In this document: positions 52,056 to 62,299 of the stretch, piece by piece
Layout of the letters: the number at the start of each line of letters is the position of its first letter
Numbering within the stretch: the stretch's first letter is position 1
Assembly (NCBI RefSeq): GCF_900176375.1
Contig: NZ_FWYF01000001.1
Span: 1,746,449-1,810,448 of the forward strand
Direction: 5' to 3'
DNA from: Reichenbachiella faecimaris
Lineage (GTDB): Bacteria; Bacteroidota; Bacteroidia; Cytophagales; Cyclobacteriaceae
DNA length: 64,000 nucleotides
Notes under the pieces: generated by a model
Told to the model about the DNA's origin: nothing
The model's database searches: none
What the model saw: the letters and a program-made list of their open reading frames with translations, nothing else
Position numbers and translations under genes: made by a program

Positions 52056-55000
52056 TCAATAACCGATCCGTCGGTAAGTACTCTCACCCTTTTTATCTCC
52101 CAGATCAATAACAATTTCATTCGTATTTGACTTTATAATGTGATTAACAAGGTGGCCAGCAATGGTCATTACCTCCACTTCTATAGTTTCATATTCTTGT
52201 TCAAGATCTAATTTTATATGAGACGAAGTTGGATTTGGATAAGCACTTGGTGAAATGAAGTCCTGAGATATGGACATGACCACATCTTCAAAATCAATAC
52301 ACTCAGAAACTGACGCACAAGAGCCATTGTCTACGGCTACATAAAAACTTCCTGCTGCGGGCGGACTTAAAGTCAATTGATTTTCACCTTCAAGTGCCGT
52401 TTCTGTATCACAATCGTACCACTGATAGGTGGCGTCCTCCACTGACTCTGCCAATATAAAATCTTCATCCAGTTGTATTTGAGCAACTGGTTCTTCCAGA
52501 ATAGTTAAATTGAGTGTAGCCGTACTATCACACCCAGCTGCATTGATCAATGTCTCCTGATAGATTCCAGAAACTGAATAGTTTGTCCCTTCCCAATCGT
52601 AACTATTGCACATCTCTACGTCTTCAGAACCTTCTGTCCTTTCCAAAATAGTGAGGTTAACGGTGACCACACTGTCGCACCCATGCTGATTGGTAAAAAA
52701 ACCGAAGTACTGACCTGATATGGAATAGGTTGCTCCATCGAGCTCATAGCTGTCGCAGGCATCAATGTCTACTTCCACCTCATCAGTTAGTATGGCGAGA
52801 TTCAATGTTACCAGACTATCACAAGCATATTGGTTGGTATATACTGCCTGGTATAAGCCAGAAGTTGTTATGGTTTGACCATCAAATTCATAACTATCAC
52901 AGGCTGATGCAGAAATCGTTTCACTGTCTCCTGTAAATATAAAATCGAGATTTACAGTTCGAGCACAACCATCTATGCTATAGATTATATTTTGGTAATT
53001 GCCGGTTGTGTTTAGGATCGTTCCGTAAAAATTATATGCCGTGCAGCTACTCACTTCCTGATTTACTGTGGCAGTAGAACCGCACGAAGTATTTCTGTAC
53101 AATCGGGATGAGTTGTCCAAATAATCCTCAACAGGGCCAGAAAGCATAAAGTCTAAATCCAGGTCACCGTCAATATCTGCCAAGGCCAGCGCACTGTCAA
53201 ATATTCCATGAAGCGCTCCCACGCTTGCTTTGGTAAAGTTGCCCGATCCGTCATTGAAGTACACAAACGTTCGAGGCACACCCCCATCTTCATAGTCATT
53301 CGCCCATTTTCCGGACTCGATCAGATCCAGATCTCCGTCCAGATCAATATCACCAGCAATGGCTGCTGTACGAAACGCTCCTTCATCACTCTGTGCTCCA
53401 GTGAAATTTCCGAATCCATCATTTTTATAAACAAGAAATTGTCCTCCACCTGACAGGTAAATGTCCAGATCCTTGTCACCATCGACATCAAACATCAGTG
53501 CCCTTCCATCCGCCAGGGAAGCCAGACCCGTATCAGTTGCTTCAGTGAAGTTGCCCAATCCGTCATTCAGGTAAAGCAGCGTCTGGTTCATATCCGAAGC
53601 GTCCACTCCTTTGATCAAAAGGTCAATGTCTTGATCGGCATCCACGTCTCCGGTCGCCACACTTACACTATCTAGTCCGGTCAATCCTGCTACATGGAGG
53701 GTCATTGTTCCAAAACCATCGTTCAGGTAAAGCTCCGCAAACAATACATCCGAAATGTCTCTGCCAATAATCAATACATCAGGATATTGATCGCCATTGG
53801 CATCAAAAGCTATTGATTCTCCTAAGATACCTCTGAGGCTATTAGAAAAATCTTCAGCAAAGCCTCCGGCTCCATCACCCAGATATATCGTGGTTTTGGC
53901 CTCATCGTTTTGTTCGAGACCAGAAAGCACAACATCCTCGTGTTCATCTCCATTGAAATCTGATGTGGCCATACTGGCATATTCCAACCCTTCGAATGGA
54001 AGTCCTGAAGTAAGGGTAAATTCACCTGCACCATCATTGAGGTACAATTCAGTAATGCTCTCCGTACCAACGTAATATGCTCCACTCACAAGCATATCAG
54101 GGGCACCATCCTCATTGGCATCAAAAAATGCAATGTCCCCATCTCTGAACTCAGGTGTGATATTGAATGCTGCACTGTCAAATCCGTTTGCCTGGTCATT
54201 GATAAATATTAGAGGGATAGTTTCATCAGAGGTGATGCTAGGATCAGAAATGTCTCGCGTCCCATAATTGACAATATCCGGATAACCATCTCCGCTAACA
54301 TCGCCAAACGGAACCCTTCTGAAATCAGTTATTACATAGCTATCGTGCTCACCATAATTTCCCTCGCTATCATTCCAGAATATGGCCAATTCATCTTCTG
54401 ATATTGCAAATGCTATTTCATCTGCTCCATCATTATTTAATTCCTCAAAATGTAGGGAATAGTTGTGGTATGCACTAAGGTCATCGAAATCGTTGGATGT
54501 ATCTAACACATAATTTCCTGATTGATCATTGAGATAAAGAAGCGTTTGATCAACGTCTAAAATGAATAAGTCTGGGTAACCATCGCCGTTGGCATCTCCG
54601 AATTCCAGGGCATGATAAGGACTATTGATTGTTCTGAAATCCCTGATCACTTCGGTAAATGTACCCTCCTCGTAGCGATAAATTACATTAGTCAATCCAC
54701 CATCGTAGATGTGAACAATTACATCTACTCCTCCGTCGTAGAATTTGGAAACGGCGAGACGAAGTGTAAGCTTATCCGTAAAACCCGTTTTTTCTGCCTC
54801 CGAGAAGTTTCCCGCACCATCATTGAGGAGCAAGGAAGTTCCATATAGACTGGAGATCAGAAAGATGTCAGGATGGGTATCGCCATTGAAATCGACTAAT
54901 CGGAAATCACCACTATGAGTACTTTGCAAAACAAGCTGACTCTGATAGTGGAGTTGCCCCTCGCTATCACCAAAGAAAACTCTGGTAGCTCCAGCGTCAT

Positions 55001-55400
55001 TTGAGTTAGCTAAGGCCTTCTCACCACCAATCACTAGGTCATTGATCCCGTCCCTGTTCAGATCGGCAAAACGCACAATAGGCTCAGTCGCCAAACCTGA
55101 AATCCCTGGTTCAGCTTCCATCTCTATACGCCTGTAATGGTTTTCGCCATCATTGATGTATGCAATGAAATGATAATCCGGAAAACCAGCACTTGCAGCA
55201 TAAAACAAGAAATCATTGTCACCGTCTCCATCCATATCATAAATCTGGTTGCCACCCAACTTACTACCTTTCACCAAATCCAGATCTATAGCTGGTGATG
55301 AAGCCGGCTGGATCAATTCGAAGGAAACATCTGTTTGAGAGAAACAAAAGTTCGCCATCGTAAGAAGCATGAAGGATAAAAAGATTATTTTACTTTTCAT
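52056..55400 (-). CDS. T9SS-sorted FG-GAP/VCBS repeat protein with probable 3' frameshift
   Basis: 1114 aa. Signal peptide (ending ANFCFSQ). About residues 30-770 are calcium-binding-type repeats (DxDxDGxxDxxxxG, LFLNDGxGxF), forming FG-GAP beta-propellers typical of adhesins. Next come four Cys modules (CDSYEFDGQTITTSGLY with ACDSLVTLNLAIL, and variants) and a domain with ATYQWYDCDTE. The sorting domain begins at PSAYPNPTSSHIKLDLE but ends abnormally in ESTYRRIGY. In the other frame the bases from about 52087 to 52031 encode VRVLTDGSVIENLRVIKE followed by TAG, exactly the expected last strand. The likely slip is near the A5G3 run (52087-52094). Either the gene is broken at its export signal or the assembly has an indel there. 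Confidence 0.88.
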   Translation of the reverse strand: MKSKIIFLSFMLLTMANFCFSQTDVSFELIQPASSPAIDLDLVKGSKLGGNQIYDMDGDGDNDFLFYAASAGFPDYHFIAYINDGENHYRRIEMEAEPGISGLATEPIVRFADLNRDGINDLVIGGEKALANSNDAGATRVFFGDSEGQLHYQSQLVLQSTHSGDFRLVDFNGDTHPDIFLISSLYGTSLLLNDGAGNFSEAEKTGFTDKLTLRLAVSKFYDGGVDVIVHIYDGGLTNVIYRYEEGTFTEVIRDFRTINSPYHALEFGDANGDGYPDLFILDVDQTLLYLNDQSGNYVLDTSNDFDDLSAYHNYSLHFEELNNDGADEIAFAISEDELAIFWNDSEGNYGEHDSYVITDFRRVPFGDVSGDGYPDIVNYGTRDISDPSITSDETIPLIFINDQANGFDSAAFNITPEFRDGDIAFFDANEDGAPDMLVSGAYYVGTESITELYLNDGAGEFTLTSGLPFEGLEYASMATSDFNGDEHEDVVLSGLEQNDEAKTTIYLGDGAGGFAEDFSNSLRGILGESIAFDANGDQYPDVLIIGRDISDVLFAELYLNDGFGTMTLHVAGLTGLDSVSVATGDVDADQDIDLLIKGVDASDMNQTLLYLNDGLGNFTEATDTGLASLADGRALMFDVDGDKDLDIYLSGGGQFLVYKNDGFGNFTGAQSDEGAFRTAAIAGDIDLDGDLDLIESGKWANDYEDGGVPRTFVYFNDGSGNFTKASVGALHGIFDSALALADIDGDLDLDFMLSGPVEDYLDNSSRLYRNTSCGSTATVNQEVSSCTAYNFYGTILNTTGNYQNIIYSIDGCARTVNLDFIFTGDSETISASACDSYEFDGQTITTSGLYQAVYTNQYACDSLVTLNLAILTDEVEVDIDACDSYELDGATYSISGQYFGFFTNQHGCDSVVTVNLTILERTEGSEDVEMCNSYDWEGTNYSVSGIYQETLINAAGCDSTATLNLTILEEPVAQIQLDEDFILAESVEDATYQWYDCDTETALEGENQLTLSPPAAGSFYVAVDNGSCASVSECIDFEDVVMSISQDFISPSAYPNPTSSHIKLDLEQEYETIEVEVMTIAGHLVNHIIKSNTNEIVIDLGDKKGESTYRRIGY

Positions 55401-55483
55401 TTCTGTATTGGTTTTAAGACCAGCGGTTTAGATAAAACTCCCGACCTTTTGATCAGGGCTTAAATCCCGCGCCTACCACAGTC

Positions 55484-58400
55484 TTAGTTAGTCTTAAATA
55501 TCTTTTGTGTGGTCTCAGAACTCCCTTGGTGGACTTTGAGGACGTACAGACCAGGCTTCAAGTCTACATTCAATGGGATTGTAGATGTATTTCTAAAATC
55601 TTGCTGAAATGCGATTTTTCCGTGTAAATCCACGAGCTGAACAGTAACGTCTGAGTGAAATGCTGCCAGCTGAATCGTAAACTGATCAGAGATCGGATTG
55701 GGGTAGACCTGAAACTGGCTTTGACCCTCCACGCCAAGAACAGTGATTTCAAACTCGGTGCACTCCGAAACAGATATACAGGTGCCATTATCAATTTCTA
55801 AGTAATAGCTTCCACTGGCAGGTGGACTAAACAAGCGGTTATCTGAATTTGCAATGGCTTCCTCCGTTTCGCAGTTGTACCATTGATAAGTCGCTCCCGT
55901 CACTTCATTTGCGAGAAGAAACTCGCCATCCCGTTCGATTTCTGCAGTTGGACTTTCTGAGATGGTAAGGTTCAGTGTCTCTGTATGGTCACATCCATCG
56001 TCGTTAGCGGAGACAAACTGATAGCTTCCTGATTCGGTGTAAGTCGTTCCATTCCATTCGTAGCTGTCACAAGCCTCAATGTCTTCACTGCTCGAAGTGG
56101 CTTCTAGAATACTTAGATTCAATGTCACGAGGCTATCGCAACCGTAGATGTTGGTAAATAAACCATCATATTGACCTGTGACAGTTAAGGTTTCGCCATT
56201 GAATTCATAACTATCACACGAACTAATTGTTTCTTCAACAACATCTGATTCGTTTATGGTCAAGTTCAGTGTTACCAAACTGTCGCATCCATGTTCATTG
56301 GTGAATAGCGCCTGATACTGACCTGTACTTATCAATACCTCGCTATCGAATTCGTAAGAATCACAGGTCGTAACTGATTCCACTACATCATCAGATGTGT
56401 TTATAGTAAGATTCAGGGTAACTAGACTGTCACAACTATGCTGATTGGTGAATAGTGCCTGGTATTGACCAGATGCAGTTAAAGTAGCACCATCAAATTC
56501 ATAGCTTTCACAAGCATCCACATTTTGCACGATATCATCTGAATCCAGAATATTAAGATTCAGGGTAACCAAACTATCGCAGCCTACTTTGTTGGTGAAC
56601 GAGGCAAAATATTGACCCGAAGTTGTCAGTGTTTGTCCATCGAATGCATAGCTATCACATACATCGATGTTTTCCGTGACATTATCCGATATATTTCCAT
56701 AATTGACAGTGACAGTCCAGATCTGGTTGGCTCCATCTTCTGAAGTGACCAAAAAGACAATTGGGTCTGAGTAATCGTAGGAAGTAACACCACTTGTAAC
56801 TGGTGTAGCTCCTGCCCCTGATGGAATGACAGCGGTTGCACCTGGAGAAAGCTCAAAAGTTGCCACAAGGGTTGTGGGATCCGAACAATCCTCCAGCGTG
56901 ATATCAATGGTGTGATTGTCCGTATCTATGGTGGCGGGAGCAGATTGTTCAGCAAAGCTGAAGCTCTTGAAGCTATTTCCCGAGCCCAAATTGCGATAAA
57001 TCTTCAGGCCAGCAATTAAAACACCAGCTCCCATATCAACCAACTCCGGTTCACCATTATTGTCCAGATCACCACTGACAGCATTGTATGAATTAAAGTT
57101 ACTTCCTTGCGGAATGTTGAACTCAGGATCAAAAGCTGGTACCCCCACTGTACTCGTATTCTTGCTTAAATAGATTCCATCATAATAGTCACTACTTATG
57201 AGCTCCAATTTACCATCTCCATTGAGATCATCTAAAGGTGTACCTCCTGTATTGGCAAAATCAGTAGCCGAAAGCACCAAGTTGTTATCAGTACTCGAAT
57301 TGATAAATACTGTCAGAGAAAGGCCATCATTTGCGGACGCCAAATCCTGAATGCCATCTCCATCAACATCTCCCAGCATGACGAAGTTGGGGCTCGAATT
57401 AAGAGCAAAATCTTGCTTGGCTGAAAAACTAAATGACCCCGTATTGAGGAAAACATTTAAAGCCACGTCCGTCTCACTTGCGGCAATGATATCAGGCAGG
57501 TTGTCCTGATCTATATCTCCTACTACGAAATGCTGCCCAAGCGATCCTGTTTTTAAAGATTGAGCTAAGGCAAAATCGATGTTGTCCACACCTGAACTCG
57601 TATTGCTCAGTACATAGATAGAATCATTCTCAGTATCCATGGTCAACAGGTCTACCCTGCCATCTCCATCGATATCGGCTGAGGCTATCCAATAACTGTT
57701 GCCAGTGATTGCAAAATCTTGTCTTTCTCCCAGACTTAAAAAGGAGCCACTGGTGTTTCGGAAAACTGAAACATAACCAGCATTCGTATATCCCACTGCT
57801 ACGTCCAGTCTGCCATCTCCATCAAAGTCATCAACTAAAATGTCGTAAGTAGTTTCGAGCAGATCATAGCTTGATGCGGTACCAAAACTGATATCTCCAG
57901 GTCCTGTGCTGGCGTTGGGATAGATCGTGACAGTGCTGTTACTATTATCTCCCACGATAAGGTCAGCATGTCCATCACCATCCATATCTCCAAATACAAC
58001 ATCTGAAGGGAACTCACCTCCAAAAAGAGTAATAGGTTCATCGAAGGAGTTTTCAGATAGATTGCCGTCACTCTCGAAGGTCACAGCAAATGGCTTGGCG
58101 GATTTGGCTATTAGTCCGTTCACGAGAACCGAAATGGGTTCGCGAGTAGCTCCGGCTGGCACTTCCACCAATAATTCATATTGGCTGGCTGCCATAACAG
58201 TAGCTTGGGTAGCACCGAAGTAAACAATGTTGTTGGAAGGTGTTTCATCAAAGTTGTCACCGAAGATGGTAACATTTGTGCCAATTGGACCGGATTGAGG
58301 AGAGAATGCGGTAATGGTTGGTGCAGGAAGGCAGCAGTGCTGATCTGCCCCAACATCCACTCCTGTAACGGCATTTCGCAGGTCTCCGTCAATATCACTG

Positions 58401-59902
58401 GTCACACCGTCAATGAAAGTACCGAAACGGTAATCAGAAAAGCTTGTGATGTGAAAGTCGTCTGAGCCCATGAAGGTTGGAGAAAAGCTTTGCGAGCTTT
58501 GATCATAATCTGTTTGCAAACCCTGCCATTCAGATAAAGTCGCAGCCTGATATTGTGTGCCGCCTATGATAGGACCAATACCTGCTTCTATGGTGTAGGT
58601 ATTCGCATTTCCTGAATATAAGTTATGATCAATTCTGACTTCATCAGCCTGCGCTACTGATAAAAATACCTCTTGTGTAGCTGCATTGGTTACTGAAAAT
58701 ATATTGTTGTATATCTCCAAACTATCTCCGCTAAGGAAAGCACCCCACAGTGCTGGATTACTACCAGTGCTTACCAGCGTATTGTGAATCAATCTTGTAT
58801 CATCCGTAAAATTTAAATGGATAGGATAATTGGATTCAATGATATTGTTGGCAACCGTGGTTCCAAGTGCTGCATTGAGTTCGAGCGATTTGGAAGATGT
58901 AGCGTATATCTCATTTGATACCACACGTGCAGAATAATTACGACCCACAAAAATGCCTTCACAGCTGTTCTCCACGAGGTTGCTCTGAATCTCCGGCTCA
59001 TTAGTCATACTAATATACATTCCATAACTATCATCTGATGAACCAGCAGTCACCCCATCGATAGTGTTATTTGTAATGCTAACATTTGTGGCGTAATAGG
59101 AGATGTTGTCTGGATCATGTGCGGTTTCATCCAGATAAATGGCGGCTGCCTGTCTGCCTGTTGGAAAAGGACCCTGAAAAGAATTACCATCTATCGCTAA
59201 ATCATCGCCATCAACGTCCATACTTTGAAAATTGTAAATATGGAATTGCCCCTCACTAAAGTTGTTGTCTGCTATCGAGAGACCGGAATAACCGTCAATA
59301 AAAACGAGCATGCCAGCCCCGCTAACATCGCAAGAGCTAATGGATACTGCATTTACCTCCAGGAGAGATATTGCCGAAGCAATATATTCTGTCATAGCCT
59401 GACTTAAGCTAAAATTGGAATTGGACAGCGTAAGATTATTCAACGCAATATTCGAGGCATTCTCCATATTGATCCCCTTCGTTTCATTGAGATCGTAATC
59501 CACTTTGACAGAAGAAATATCATCCATTTCCAATTTGAAATTCTCCAGTATCACGTTGTTTGTATTTGCAAGCGAAATCCCTGACTTATCAGCCACGATA
59601 CTATCCACGGGATGAATGATCGTATTACTACTGTTGACACCGGAAAGGGTAACCGTAAATGCTCCATTGTTGAGCGAACTCAAATCCACTGTTTCGTTGT
59701 AAGTCTCAGCTCCAAGCTGTAGTGTAATATCACCTGTGATGGTGCCAGCTTGCAAAGCGTTTATCGCAGCGGTTATCGTCGAATAATCTTCTAATCCTGA
59801 TGAGTTACCTATGGTGTAGGTTCCACTTAAACTTTGTCCGAATAGTGAAAGTGACAAAAATCCAAAAAGCGCTCCTAGTACGAGTATTAATTTTTCTTTC
59901 AT
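55484..59902 (-). CDS. Giant T9SS-sorted surface protein: beta-helix, TIG and FG-GAP domains
   Basis: 1472 aa. Signal peptide (ending SLFGQS), then a right-handed beta-helix region (about residues 30-510, with N-rich turns such as NNIIES and VSITNNTIDG), then an IPT/TIG domain (PTITAFSPQSGPIGTNVTIFGDNFDETPS near residue 525, written in parts), about ten FG-GAP repeats (GDMDGDGHADLIVGD and similar; about 600-980), a cadherin-like strand domain, five Cys modules (CDSYxFDGxTLTxSGQY, CDSLVTLNLTI), the TYQWYNCE domain and an intact type A sorting domain (FQVYPNPISDQFTIQL, VDLHGKIAFQQD, GLYVLKVHQGS, KIFKTN). The architecture fits an adhesin or a glycan-binding protein. It is upstream of the FG-GAP gene at 52056 on the same strand. 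Confidence 0.9.
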   Translation of the reverse strand: MKEKLILVLGALFGFLSLSLFGQSLSGTYTIGNSSGLEDYSTITAAINALQAGTITGDITLQLGAETYNETVDLSSLNNGAFTVTLSGVNSSNTIIHPVDSIVADKSGISLANTNNVILENFKLEMDDISSVKVDYDLNETKGINMENASNIALNNLTLSNSNFSLSQAMTEYIASAISLLEVNAVSISSCDVSGAGMLVFIDGYSGLSIADNNFSEGQFHIYNFQSMDVDGDDLAIDGNSFQGPFPTGRQAAAIYLDETAHDPDNISYYATNVSITNNTIDGVTAGSSDDSYGMYISMTNEPEIQSNLVENSCEGIFVGRNYSARVVSNEIYATSSKSLELNAALGTTVANNIIESNYPIHLNFTDDTRLIHNTLVSTGSNPALWGAFLSGDSLEIYNNIFSVTNAATQEVFLSVAQADEVRIDHNLYSGNANTYTIEAGIGPIIGGTQYQAATLSEWQGLQTDYDQSSQSFSPTFMGSDDFHITSFSDYRFGTFIDGVTSDIDGDLRNAVTGVDVGADQHCCLPAPTITAFSPQSGPIGTNVTIFGDNFDETPSNNIVYFGATQATVMAASQYELLVEVPAGATREPISVLVNGLIAKSAKPFAVTFESDGNLSENSFDEPITLFGGEFPSDVVFGDMDGDGHADLIVGDNSNSTVTIYPNASTGPGDISFGTASSYDLLETTYDILVDDFDGDGRLDVAVGYTNAGYVSVFRNTSGSFLSLGERQDFAITGNSYWIASADIDGDGRVDLLTMDTENDSIYVLSNTSSGVDNIDFALAQSLKTGSLGQHFVVGDIDQDNLPDIIAASETDVALNVFLNTGSFSFSAKQDFALNSSPNFVMLGDVDGDGIQDLASANDGLSLTVFINSSTDNNLVLSATDFANTGGTPLDDLNGDGKLELISSDYYDGIYLSKNTSTVGVPAFDPEFNIPQGSNFNSYNAVSGDLDNNGEPELVDMGAGVLIAGLKIYRNLGSGNSFKSFSFAEQSAPATIDTDNHTIDITLEDCSDPTTLVATFELSPGATAVIPSGAGATPVTSGVTSYDYSDPIVFLVTSEDGANQIWTVTVNYGNISDNVTENIDVCDSYAFDGQTLTTSGQYFASFTNKVGCDSLVTLNLNILDSDDIVQNVDACESYEFDGATLTASGQYQALFTNQHSCDSLVTLNLTINTSDDVVESVTTCDSYEFDSEVLISTGQYQALFTNEHGCDSLVTLNLTINESDVVEETISSCDSYEFNGETLTVTGQYDGLFTNIYGCDSLVTLNLSILEATSSSEDIEACDSYEWNGTTYTESGSYQFVSANDDGCDHTETLNLTISESPTAEIERDGEFLLANEVTGATYQWYNCETEEAIANSDNRLFSPPASGSYYLEIDNGTCISVSECTEFEITVLGVEGQSQFQVYPNPISDQFTIQLAAFHSDVTVQLVDLHGKIAFQQDFRNTSTIPLNVDLKPGLYVLKVHQGSSETTQKIFKTN

Positions 59903-60127
59903 AGCAATGTGTTAATCATTTAGTTGAATCTTTGAACCACTTGAAATTCAAAGTCACGGCTATGCGACATTTTCAAATGCTAGTTCAAAAGACCTATGCA
60001 AAGAAGAATGGATAATCACCATATTTCCCAGAAATGGGGGGGTGACAAAAGGGTGAACTGTTTTTAATCATCTGGTTATCAATTAATTACATTTTTCAGG
60101 TACACCCGTAAGTGAACTTCAAAAACG

Positions 60128-60135
60128 TATATTTG
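60128..60135 (+). promoter_or_regulatory. Candidate -7 box of the TPR-HTH gene
   Basis: TATATTTG matches TAnnTTTG; the start site would be near 60141, shortly before the ATG at 60155. No -33 match at the expected place. The rest of the 252-base gap from 59903 is featureless. Confidence 0.4.
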
Positions 60136-60154
60136 TAAGCTTATAATTGATAAA

Positions 60155-62299
60155 ATGATTATGATACCAAATGAGCAAATAATAATGGAAGTGAAAACTA
60201 ATAGAACGCCAGGAAATGGGTTATCAACAAAAATTCTTTTTCTAACTCTACTTTTTGTAATGTTTCAATTTCCTGCATTTTCTCAAACCAAGAAGATGAA
60301 TGACAAGCATTTAGAAAGACTTAAAGGAGAACTTACAGACAGTGCCCGCATTGCAACACATCTGCATCTGGCCCGAAGATATTCTAATACAGATTCGACG
60401 GAAATGATGAATCATCTAAAAATGGCCGGAGAGCTCGCCGATCAAATAGAAGATGAGGTTGCCAAAGTGGATATAATTTTTGTCATGTCAAGATTTTACC
60501 TGCTTCGAAATATGACCAGAGAAGCACTTCGTGAATGTGAACTTGCATTAGATTATTCAAAGAGGATTTCATATAAAAAAGGAGAAGCACTCGCTTATGC
60601 CAGAGCAGCTTCGGCATACCTCGAGGGTGGTGACTTAGATACCGTTGAATTTCTTTTTAACAAAGCGATTGAAGGACAAACGCTAATAGACGATAAACCC
60701 GGTCTTGTTTTCAGCCATCTTAATTTGGGTGGGTATCATTTAATAAAAGGAAACTATGAGATAGCAAGGGCATATTACAACAAAACGCTCGATCTAAAAG
60801 AAGCTATGGGAAAATCGAGAAACTACCCTTCAATACTGATGAAGATAGGTAATACATTTTCGGAGCAGGGCTTATACTTACAAGCTCTTGAGTATTATTT
60901 CCAATCTGCAGAAATTTTTGAAAAAGTAAACAACAAAAGATATTTAGCCTCCACACTTAATGATATTGGAAATGTATTTGTCTCTCAAAATGAATATCGG
61001 GAAGCTCTAAAGTACTATGAAAAATCGCTTAAAGTCAGAGAGGAACTAGAATACACCAACGGTATCGCTGAAAGCCTGAACAGCATAGGGTTCGTCTTCA
61101 TTCAACTGGCTGAATACGACAGAGCCATTGAATATCTAAACAAGTCTTTTGCTATATACATGGAAATGGATGATCCTTATGGCATCGCAGCTTGTTATAA
61201 TAACCTGGGAGAGGTTTACAATAAATTAGGGAAGGTTCAAAAGGCATTAGAGATGCAAAACCAATCGCTAAAATTACATCAGGAGATTGGTGAGCAGGTA
61301 AAAATAGCTGCTACTAATCTTACTATTGCCGAATTGTATCTGAAACAAAATGATATCACCTCTGCTTCCTCCCACACTGCCAATGGCCTTGCAATTGCCG
61401 AAGAAGTTAAATCTTTTGAGGAATTAAAGAAAGCTTATGAATTACTCTCCAATCTTGAGAGTAAACGTGGAAACTATAAAAATGCCTTTGATGCACACCT
61501 AAAATACAAACAATATGCCGATAGCTTGATCAATCAGGAAAACACAAAAGCTATCACAAAAATGGAGGCTAAATATGAGTTTCAGCAAGAAAAAGATTCC
61601 ATTGCCTTTGCACAAGAGAAAATTCAATTAGACTACGAACAAGAAATTGAACAGAAAAAAACAATTAACCAAGCGGCCATAGGTGCTGCGGCATTGGTAT
61701 TCATCATTCTAATCCTTCTTTACAGATCCTATCTGATCAAACAAAGGAAAAACCTGGAACTCCATCACAAAAATGAAATGATAGAATCGAAGAACAATGA
61801 ATTAGTTTCCAAAAACGAAGAAATCATGACTTTGCGCGAAACGGAGAAAAAAATGTCTGAAGAATCTCTGGCACTCAAAGAACGGGAGCTTACCAATATC
61901 ACCATGCTGTCGCACGAAAAAAATGAGCTACTCCAGCAAATTGGAAATCAGATCGGAAAGATTGGTGATAAAGTGGATGAAAAAATCATCCCTGATCTCA
62001 AAGAGATTAAACAAACCATCAAATCTAATATCAGCAATGAGTCCTGGAATGCTTTCACCTATCATTTTGAACAGGTACATCCGGAGTTTTTCAACAAACT
62101 CAAAGAGAGCTATGACGAACTCAATCAAAATGACCTTAGACTTTGTGCCTATATCAAAGTGGGACTCAATAATAAAGTCATAGCCCAGATGAATAACATC
62201 ACACTTGCCGGAGTAAAAAAGAATATCAATCGTCTCAAAAAGAAACTGGAATTAGAAGCGGATGATAGTCTCAGAGATTTTATGATGAAGTTTATATAA
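60155..62299 (+). CDS. TPR protein with membrane helix and LuxR-like cytoplasmic domain
   Basis: 714 aa from ATG 60155; ATG 60185 (MEVKTNRTP) is an alternative and gives a cleaner signal peptide (ILFLTLLFVMFQFPAFSQ). Eight or so periplasmic TPR repeats follow (about residues 95-445, e.g. ALEYYFQSAEIFEKVNNKRYLAS). A membrane helix (AIGAAALVFIILILLYRS, about residue 510) leads to a coiled coil and a C-terminal output domain (NELNQNDLRLCAYIKVGLNNKVIAQMNN region, LKKKLELEADDSLRDFM). This layout resembles a sensor kinase in which the catalytic part is replaced by a DNA-binding-like domain; it could bind DNA while membrane-bound. The same output domain ends the orphan regulator at 49545. Confidence 0.85.
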   Translation: MIMIPNEQIIMEVKTNRTPGNGLSTKILFLTLLFVMFQFPAFSQTKKMNDKHLERLKGELTDSARIATHLHLARRYSNTDSTEMMNHLKMAGELADQIEDEVAKVDIIFVMSRFYLLRNMTREALRECELALDYSKRISYKKGEALAYARAASAYLEGGDLDTVEFLFNKAIEGQTLIDDKPGLVFSHLNLGGYHLIKGNYEIARAYYNKTLDLKEAMGKSRNYPSILMKIGNTFSEQGLYLQALEYYFQSAEIFEKVNNKRYLASTLNDIGNVFVSQNEYREALKYYEKSLKVREELEYTNGIAESLNSIGFVFIQLAEYDRAIEYLNKSFAIYMEMDDPYGIAACYNNLGEVYNKLGKVQKALEMQNQSLKLHQEIGEQVKIAATNLTIAELYLKQNDITSASSHTANGLAIAEEVKSFEELKKAYELLSNLESKRGNYKNAFDAHLKYKQYADSLINQENTKAITKMEAKYEFQQEKDSIAFAQEKIQLDYEQEIEQKKTINQAAIGAAALVFIILILLYRSYLIKQRKNLELHHKNEMIESKNNELVSKNEEIMTLRETEKKMSEESLALKERELTNITMLSHEKNELLQQIGNQIGKIGDKVDEKIIPDLKEIKQTIKSNISNESWNAFTYHFEQVHPEFFNKLKESYDELNQNDLRLCAYIKVGLNNKVIAQMNNITLAGVKKNINRLKKKLELEADDSLRDFMMKFI

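Noticed and set aside
51763-52059. A 98-codon minus-strand frame across the two-hairpin element
   Set aside because: It overlaps the start of the GloVer-type gene, contains the terminator hairpin and has unlikely composition (many Arg, Lys, Cys).
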